From a bacterium (GTDB lineage Bacteria > Vulcanimicrobiota > Xenobia > Xenobiales > Xenobiaceae): 10,226 nt of DNA. Shown here one piece after another: positions 5,959 to 10,226 of the stretch. Location of the stretch: the NCBI GenBank assembly GCA_022839105.1, contig JALHDH010000112.1:1-10226 (forward strand), read 5' to 3'. The position numbers and the translations under genes were made by a program. A model generated the notes under the pieces. The model did not search any database and was not told where the DNA came from. It worked only from the letters and a program-made list of their open reading frames with translations. Each line of letters begins with the position of its first letter. Position 1 is the first letter of the stretch.

Positions 5959-7185
5959 TCAATCCTTCATGAAGTCTGTCTGTGGTATTGGCGCTTGCCC
6001 CTCGAGGCCCTGCCTGGAGCCCTCTCTCCGCGCGGGGAAGAGGAATTCCAGCAGGATCGGCAACTGATCCCTCCAGGCCGTCCAGGAATGCCCCCCGGGG
6101 AACTCGCGATAGAGAAGGTCCAGACCTTGCTCGTGCAGAGCCCCGGCCAGTTCGCGACTGGCCTGCAGGAAGCTCGGCTCCTGGGGATGGGACAGATCGA
6201 AGAGGCCGACATCGAGGTACAGCTTCCGCAGCCGCGGGCTCGCCGAGGTGGCCTCGGAGCCATGAACCGGCCGGTGGGCGAAGGCCCCGGACTGGCTGGC
6301 CACCCGGCCGAAGACCTCCGGATGGGTCACGCCCAGATGCCAGGAGATCAAGCCACCCATCGAGGCTCCCATCACCCCGCGCCAGGCCGAAGCCCTGCGG
6401 GTCGGGTAGTTTTCGTCCACGAAGGGGACGATGGACTCGACCATCTCGCGGGTGAATCCGGGATTGCGATCATACTCGCGGAAGCGATCCAGGGGGTCGA
6501 CGAAGACCAGCACGGCGGGCTGCATCCGTCCCTGGGAAAACAGTTCCTCGGCCACCCTCGCCAGGCCCGCGCGCTGGCGGTACTCCGTGCCGTCGTGGAT
6601 GTACAGGGAAGGCCAGGGGCCTTCCGAGCCTCCGGCAGGAGTATAGACCACCACCCGTCGGATCCCTCCCCCATCAGGCACGGGCAGATCGTGGGCCTGC
6701 AGCCGACCGCGCAGCGGGGTTTCCGGGGGGAGGACGGGGACATACCCGGGCATGGCCAGAACGGAGTTCTCCCCCCCGACCCCGTTGTCGACGCGCAGGG
6801 GATTGCGTGGGTCCACGACCTCCCGCCCGTCGACGCGGAAGCGATACTCCAACCTGGCCTCGGGGGGCACCCCGGGAAGCTCCAGATAGAAGAGGGAGCC
6901 CTGCGCCAGGCGGCGGGCGGGCTCCCAGCGGGTCCATCCGGTGAAGTCGCCCCCGACCTCGACCTGCCTGGCCTTCCGATCCTGGTAGAGGAAGATGACC
7001 CGATCCCCCTCGACCAGGGGGCCTGGATGACGCTTCAGGAAGGCGCGGATCCGCGAGTCATTCCGGGCTCCGGGCCGGGAACACCCGGAGAGGAAGTCCT
7101 CCCAGCCCGTGGGGGCGGCCCGGCCCCGCAAGGCCAGGAAGACCAGCACCAGGGAGAGGAGCAGAAGACAGGTTGCCACTCGCAT
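5959..7185 (-). CDS. Exported alpha/beta-hydrolase esterase (Fes/esterase D type) with N-terminal E-set domain
   Basis: A 408-residue secreted esterase. The start at 7185 was chosen because it places a typical signal peptide (MRVATCLLLLSLVLVFLAL, cleavage near RAA|P at about 24) at the N-terminus. The frame is open further upstream, but that stretch looks non-coding and overlaps the divergent ATPase gene. Residues about 60-145 form an early-set, glycogen-binding-like beta domain with the hallmark VGGDFTGW (77-84) and YRFRVDG. Residues about 160-385 are the alpha/beta-hydrolase 'putative esterase' family that includes enterochelin esterases, feruloyl/acetylxylan esterases and mycolyltransferases. 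The nucleophile is S275 in GASMGG, the probable acid is D330 in VGLFD, and the histidine is H366 in GGHSW. The exact substrate cannot be read from the sequence. Its place directly ahead of a GH37 trehalase suggests an acylated sugar, possibly a trehalose ester (inference). It is probably the first gene of the leftward operon. Confidence 0.88.
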   Translation of the reverse strand: MRVATCLLLLSLVLVFLALRGRAAPTGWEDFLSGCSRPGARNDSRIRAFLKRHPGPLVEGDRVIFLYQDRKARQVEVGGDFTGWTRWEPARRLAQGSLFYLELPGVPPEARLEYRFRVDGREVVDPRNPLRVDNGVGGENSVLAMPGYVPVLPPETPLRGRLQAHDLPVPDGGGIRRVVVYTPAGGSEGPWPSLYIHDGTEYRQRAGLARVAEELFSQGRMQPAVLVFVDPLDRFREYDRNPGFTREMVESIVPFVDENYPTRRASAWRGVMGASMGGLISWHLGVTHPEVFGRVASQSGAFAHRPVHGSEATSASPRLRKLYLDVGLFDLSHPQEPSFLQASRELAGALHEQGLDLLYREFPGGHSWTAWRDQLPILLEFLFPARREGSRQGLEGQAPIPQTDFMKD

Positions 7186-7282
7186 GCCCTGGAGATTGCC
7201 CTCAAGGCCCCGGAAACCTCCCGGATTCCCAGCCTTGCAGCGACCCGGCAGGAGCGAGCCCCCAGGCGGGGAAACCGCGGGC
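7186..7282. promoter_or_regulatory. Divergent intergenic region between esterase and secretion-ATPase genes
   Basis: This 97-bp gap separates two divergent starts and should carry the promoter of the leftward operon and that of the ATPase. I see no convincing -35/-10 pair, no sigma-54 GG-N10-GC element and no clear operator palindrome. A small inverted repeat (GCGG at 7266-7269 with CCGC at 7275-7278) overlaps the probable ribosome binding region of the ATPase. The region call is by position only. Confidence 0.35.
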
Positions 7283-8527
7283 GTGAACATCCAACCTCTG
7301 TTGGCCGGCCGCTTCCAGTCCCTGGCCGAGGATCTCGACCTGAGCGGGTTCGAAGGGTTCGTCCGCCTGGCCGTGCGCGCCCGCGCCACCGACATCCACC
7401 TCGAGCCCCTCCCCGAGCACCTGCGGGTGCGGGTTCGAATCGAGGGGAGCCTCCAGGAACTGGCCCATATCCCCTACCCCCCGGCCAAGAACCGGCCACA
7501 CCCCCTGCTGGTGCAGATCAAGGCCCGCAGCGAGCTGAACCTCCTGTCGCGGGTTCCCGAGGACGGCCGGTGCACCATCATGGTGGACGGGGTGCCCGTG
7601 AACGCCAGGATCGCCTCCATGCCCCAGATCTATGGGGAGAAGATCGTGATCCGCCTCTTCGACGCCGGGCTGATCCAGGACATGGGCGAGTTGGGCTTCC
7701 TGGAGACCAACCTCCACCGGGTCCAGAGGTTGACCGCCCGCACCACCGGGATGCTGCTGGTGGCGGGACCGACCGGTTCGGGCAAGACGACCACCCTGTA
7801 CTCGATCCTGAACCGCCTGAACGTCCCCTCGGCCAACGTCGTGACCATCGAGGATCCTGTCGAGTCCTACATCCCCGGCATCAACCAGATCCAGGTCTCG
7901 GAGGGGGGCGTCCAGTTCGAGACCGCCATCCGCTCGGTGCTGCGCCTGGACCCCGATGTCCTCATGATCGGTGAGATCCGCGACCGACAGACCGCCGAGA
8001 CGGCCTTCCACGCCGCCCTGACCGGTCACCTGGTCCTCTCGACGGTCCATGCCGGAGACACCACCGGGGTGATCATGCGCCTTCTCGATCTGGGCGTGCC
8101 ACCGCAAATCCTGGCCCAGGCCACCAACGGCGTGATCGCCCAACGCCTGCTTCCCCGGCTCTGCCCGAGTTGTGCAGTGGCGGACTATCACCCGCCCCTG
8201 GAAATGGTCATGACCTACGAGGCGGGGGGCTGCCCGGCCTGCCGCGGCGGCGGAATCCGCGGGCGTTGCGGGGTCCAGGAGGTCCTGGTGATGAGCGACA
8301 ACCTGCGCCACATCATCTACGGGGCCTTCGACAGCGGCGACTTCCGCAGCGTCTCGCTCAAGGAGGGCATGCGTTCCTTGAAGGAGGACGCCGTGCTCAA
8401 GTCGGTCATGGGCATGGTCAACTACCGGGAGGCCCTGGCCGTCACCGAAGAGCCCATCGAGCGGGTCCGCAGCGAGATCAAGCAGGCCTTGCGCAGCGTC
8501 TCGGAGGAGCAGACCACCAGGGTCTGA
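7283..8527 (+). CDS. PilB/GspE-family secretion ATPase lacking the MshEN domain
   Basis: A 414-residue hexameric-type ATPase of the type II secretion/type IV pilus assembly class. It has the N2 motif ATDIHLEP (35-42), then Walker A GPTGSGKTTT (162-171), the Asp box TIEDPVE (188-194), Walker B LDPDVLMIGEIRD (222-234) and the His box ALTGHLVLSTVHAGD (245-259). A zinc-type tetracysteine follows (C294, C297, C317, C320) with GIRGR at 324-328. The tetracysteine marks PilB/GspE rather than retraction-type PilT. The length is well below the roughly 500-570 usual for PilB/GspE because the N-terminal MshEN (N1) domain is absent. The GTG at 7283 is chosen because upstream codons run through the divergent esterase and read as low-complexity Arg/Pro sequence. 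The binding site (about GGCGGGG, 11 bases away) is weak. GTG 7109 and ATG 7184 are in-frame alternatives. No platform protein, pilin or secretin gene adjoins it, so it is an orphan within this window and its machine is unknown. Confidence 0.9.
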   Translation: MNIQPLLAGRFQSLAEDLDLSGFEGFVRLAVRARATDIHLEPLPEHLRVRVRIEGSLQELAHIPYPPAKNRPHPLLVQIKARSELNLLSRVPEDGRCTIMVDGVPVNARIASMPQIYGEKIVIRLFDAGLIQDMGELGFLETNLHRVQRLTARTTGMLLVAGPTGSGKTTTLYSILNRLNVPSANVVTIEDPVESYIPGINQIQVSEGGVQFETAIRSVLRLDPDVLMIGEIRDRQTAETAFHAALTGHLVLSTVHAGDTTGVIMRLLDLGVPPQILAQATNGVIAQRLLPRLCPSCAVADYHPPLEMVMTYEAGGCPACRGGGIRGRCGVQEVLVMSDNLRHIIYGAFDSGDFRSVSLKEGMRSLKEDAVLKSVMGMVNYREALAVTEEPIERVRSEIKQALRSVSEEQTTRV

Positions 8528-8534
8528 GGCGGCT

Positions 8535-10226
8535 TCAGGACTCCTCGAGCCGATCCCAGATCGCCCCGAAGTGCTGGTTGAGGTTCTCGGAGAGCTCGCT
8601 GAGATGGTGGGCGATCCTCTCGTATTCCTCGCGCAGGAGTCGGGATTCGGTCAGGGCTTCCAGGGCCTGCTCGACCAGACGCAGCTCCACGTCCTGGATC
8701 TTGTTGTCCAGGGCTTCGAAGTCCGGACGGGTGACCTCGGGAACCGGAAGCCGGGCGCCAGGCTGGCCTGGGGCCAGTCCGTGGAGGCCCGCCATGGCCA
8801 GACCCTCCTGAGGATCTTCTTCCTCCCCGCCGGCCCCCGAGGGAGAGAACCGGTGGGCTTCGGGGGTGGCCGGGACCAGGTGCCGCGGGCTGGCCTCCAG
8901 GAAGTGCATCCGACTCTCGAGATGGGTGACGGCCCCGCGGAGCTCGTGGAGCAACTCCGGTTCCTCGGAGCGGGGAGCCGCGCTGAACTGATCCTCCAGG
9001 CGCCCCATCTTGCCCGTCAGGGCCTCCATCCGCTCGAAGGCGGCCTGCAACACCCGACCGGTCTCGGATCGGCTGCGCAGGGTGGCCTCCTCCAGTTCGC
9101 GAACCCTCTCGGCGGCATTCTCGAGCAGGGCCATCCGCTCGTCGAAGGCATCGGTCATCTCTGCAACCCGCAGGCGGTTCTGCTCGAAGACGGCCTCGAG
9201 TTCCTCATCCAGACGTTCGGCATGACGACGCATCTCGCCCTCGACGCGGTCGAGCCGGGCCGCCAGCCCCAGAGCCTCAAGGGTCTCGACCCGGCCGGCC
9301 AGTTCCGAGTCCTCCGCCAGTCGGCGGCACTGCGAGACCTCCTCGGCCAGCTCGTCCAGACGCCGGATCAGGGGGCGGGTCAGGCCGGCGAAATCCAGGC
9401 CGTCCACCAACCCCTGGACCTCTTCGGGAAGCCGCTCGAAGCGTTCATGAAGCGGGGCCAGCGCTTCGGGCAAGGCGCGTTCCAGCCGCTCGGAGAGGGA
9501 TTCCAGGGCTTCAAGACGGCCCAGGAGTCCCGAGAAGTCGGGAAGTCCCGAGAGGCGTTCCTCAAGCGGACCCAGGCGCCCGGATTCGAATTCCAGCGCC
9601 TCCAGGCGATCCTCCAGGGCCTCCAGCCCGGTGGCCGAGGCCGAGGCGGCCTGCCGCTGGCTCAACTCTGCGGTCAGGGAAGCCAGCAACTCCAGGCGCT
9701 CCTGCAGTTCCTCCAGCCCGGTGGCCGAGGCCGAAGCGGCCTGCCGCTGGCTCAACTCTGCGGTCAGGGAAGCCAGCAACTCCAGGCGCTCCTGCAGCTC
9801 CTCCAGCTCGGCCGCAGGCATCGCGGCGGCCTGCCGCTGGCTGAGCTCCCCGGTCAGGGATTCCAGGGCCTGCAACCTGGCCTCCAGGGCCCCCAAGGCC
9901 TCCGGATCGGCTGGAGGCGCCGCAGCGGCCTGCCTCTGGCTCAACTCTCCGGTCAGGGTCTCCAGGGCCTGCAACCTGGCCTCCAGGGTCCCCAAGGCCT
10001 CCGGATCGGCTGGAGGCGCCGCAGCGGCCTGCCTCTGGCTCAACTCTCCGGTCAGGGTCTCCAGGGCCTCCAGACGGGCCAGGAGCTCCTCCTCCCGGTG
10101 GGATGGAAGCTCGAGCCCGGACTCCTGACCGTTTCCCTCCGGCTGACCAGAGCGGGACTGGCCCACCACGTCCTGCAGGCGGGCCTCCATGCGGCGCACC
10201 ACCGAGGCGACCGTGGAGGAGGAGTG
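8535..10226 (-). CDS. Large coiled-coil repeat protein, probably cut by the right edge
   Basis: No known family is recognised. The frame holds 563 codons before the stop and has no stop up to the window edge. The first in-frame candidate start (GTG at 10202) has no ribosome binding site, so the real start is likely outside; an internal ATG at 10190 is also possible. Numbering below is from 10202. Residues 40-195 are five tandem repeats of 33, 33, 30, 30 and 30 residues with a core like LEARLQALETLTGELSQRQA and an Ala/Pro-rich joint. Degenerate Leu/Glu/Arg-rich heptads continue to about 437, for example LEALESLSERLERAL. A flexible Gly/Glu/Pro-rich linker covers about 438-490, and a last coiled coil covers about 493-553. 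There is no signal peptide or membrane segment in the visible part. The composition (Leu, Glu, Ala, Arg) suggests a long, rod-like cytoplasmic scaffold or cytoskeletal-type protein. It is convergent with the secretion ATPase, 7 bp apart with no terminator visible between. A functional link is only a guess. Confidence 0.8.
   Translation of the reverse strand, partial: HSSSTVASVVRRMEARLQDVVGQSRSGQPEGNGQESGLELPSHREEELLARLEALETLTGELSQRQAAAAPPADPEALGTLEARLQALETLTGELSQRQAAAAPPADPEALGALEARLQALESLTGELSQRQAAAMPAAELEELQERLELLASLTAELSQRQAASASATGLEELQERLELLASLTAELSQRQAASASATGLEALEDRLEALEFESGRLGPLEERLSGLPDFSGLLGRLEALESLSERLERALPEALAPLHERFERLPEEVQGLVDGLDFAGLTRPLIRRLDELAEEVSQCRRLAEDSELAGRVETLEALGLAARLDRVEGEMRRHAERLDEELEAVFEQNRLRVAEMTDAFDERMALLENAAERVRELEEATLRSRSETGRVLQAAFERMEALTGKMGRLEDQFSAAPRSEEPELLHELRGAVTHLESRMHFLEASPRHLVPATPEAHRFSPSGAGGEEEDPQEGLAMAGLHGLAPGQPGARLPVPEVTRPDFEALDNKIQDVELRLVEQALEALTESRLLREEYERIAHHLSELSENLNQHFGAIWDRLEES
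9618..10085 (-). repeat. In-frame tandem repeats of 99 bp and 90 bp in the coiled-coil gene
   Basis: There are five consecutive units: 9987-10085 and 9888-9986 (99 bp each), then 9798-9887, 9708-9797 and 9618-9707 (90 bp each). Two pairs are nearly identical in DNA. Bases 9862-9970 match 9961-10069 with one difference, and 9621-9717 match 9711-9807 with two. The two pairs differ much more from each other. This pattern points to at least two separate recent duplications with different period lengths. All units keep the reading frame. The array is a likely site of copy-number change by slippage or recombination, and also of short-read misassembly. Confidence 0.92.

Noticed and set aside
7109..7282. 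Earlier starts (GTG 7109, ATG 7184) for the secretion ATPase
   Set aside because: The added residues are Arg/Pro-rich without domain character, and 7109 lies inside the esterase gene on the other strand. The GCATGC at 7182-7187 gives an ATG on both strands, but no ribosome binding site serves the + strand one.
7186..7395. Upstream extension of the esterase to a start at 7395
   Set aside because: The extra 70 residues are Arg/Pro/Ser-rich, bury the signal peptide inside the protein, and overlap the start of the secretion ATPase.
5302..7974. 890-codon + strand open frame
   Set aside because: It crosses the trehalase, the esterase and then a wrong frame of the secretion ATPase, and has no recognisable domain; a high-GC shadow.
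8528..8555. Bidirectional terminator between the convergent ATPase and coiled-coil genes
   Set aside because: Only a 5-bp inverted repeat (CGGCT at 8530-8534, AGCCG at 8548-8552) with a 13-base loop and no T-run; it overlaps the end of the coiled-coil gene.
9618..10085. CRISPR-like array, because of regularly spaced repeats
   Set aside because: The repeats are contiguous, in frame, coding and without unique spacers; they encode a coiled-coil protein repeat.

Overview
The window looks like chromosomal DNA of a high-GC, Gram-negative-type bacterium. By eye it is about two thirds G+C, with long overlapping shadow reading frames and strong G/C third-position bias. Exported periplasmic-type enzymes, a CHASE-type hybrid sensor kinase and a PilB/GspE-family ATPase would fit Myxococcota, Acidobacteriota or a related lineage. 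I cannot fix the phylum from this sequence alone.

Layout. (1) Bases 1-55, + strand: the 3' half of a 5S rRNA, so an rRNA operon ends here. A textbook intrinsic terminator (62-96) follows, then about 190 bp of non-coding but structured DNA, including a second long hairpin at 205-247. (2) Bases 287-7185, - strand: a compact four-gene cluster, read right to left. It encodes an exported esterase with an N-terminal E-set/CBM48-like domain, an exported GH37 trehalase, a membrane-bound CHASE-PAS-HisKA-HATPase-REC hybrid kinase, and a soluble REC-HisKA-HATPase kinase. Junctions are tight: 6 bp, 69 bp, then a 4-bp ATGA overlap. The 69-bp gap carries a very stable C(UUCG)G hairpin. (3) Bases 7283-8527, + strand: a divergent PilB/GspE-type secretion ATPase that lacks the usual N-terminal MshEN domain. 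(4) Bases 8535 to the right edge, - strand: a large coiled-coil protein with a tandem 33/30-residue repeat array, probably continuing beyond the window. Its stop codon lies 7 bp from that of the ATPase (convergent).

How the genes may work together. The two exported enzymes and the two kinases look co-transcribed. A reasonable inference is a sense-and-degrade unit for trehalose or an acylated trehalose/glucoside: the esterase deacylates, the trehalase cleaves to glucose, the CHASE sensor reads a periplasmic signal, and phosphoryl groups pass to the REC of the second kinase. No HPt protein and no DNA-binding output regulator is encoded here, so the output must lie elsewhere or be protein-protein. 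The ATPase and the coiled-coil protein are not obviously linked to this cluster. No CRISPR array, insertion sequence, integrase or tRNA was seen.
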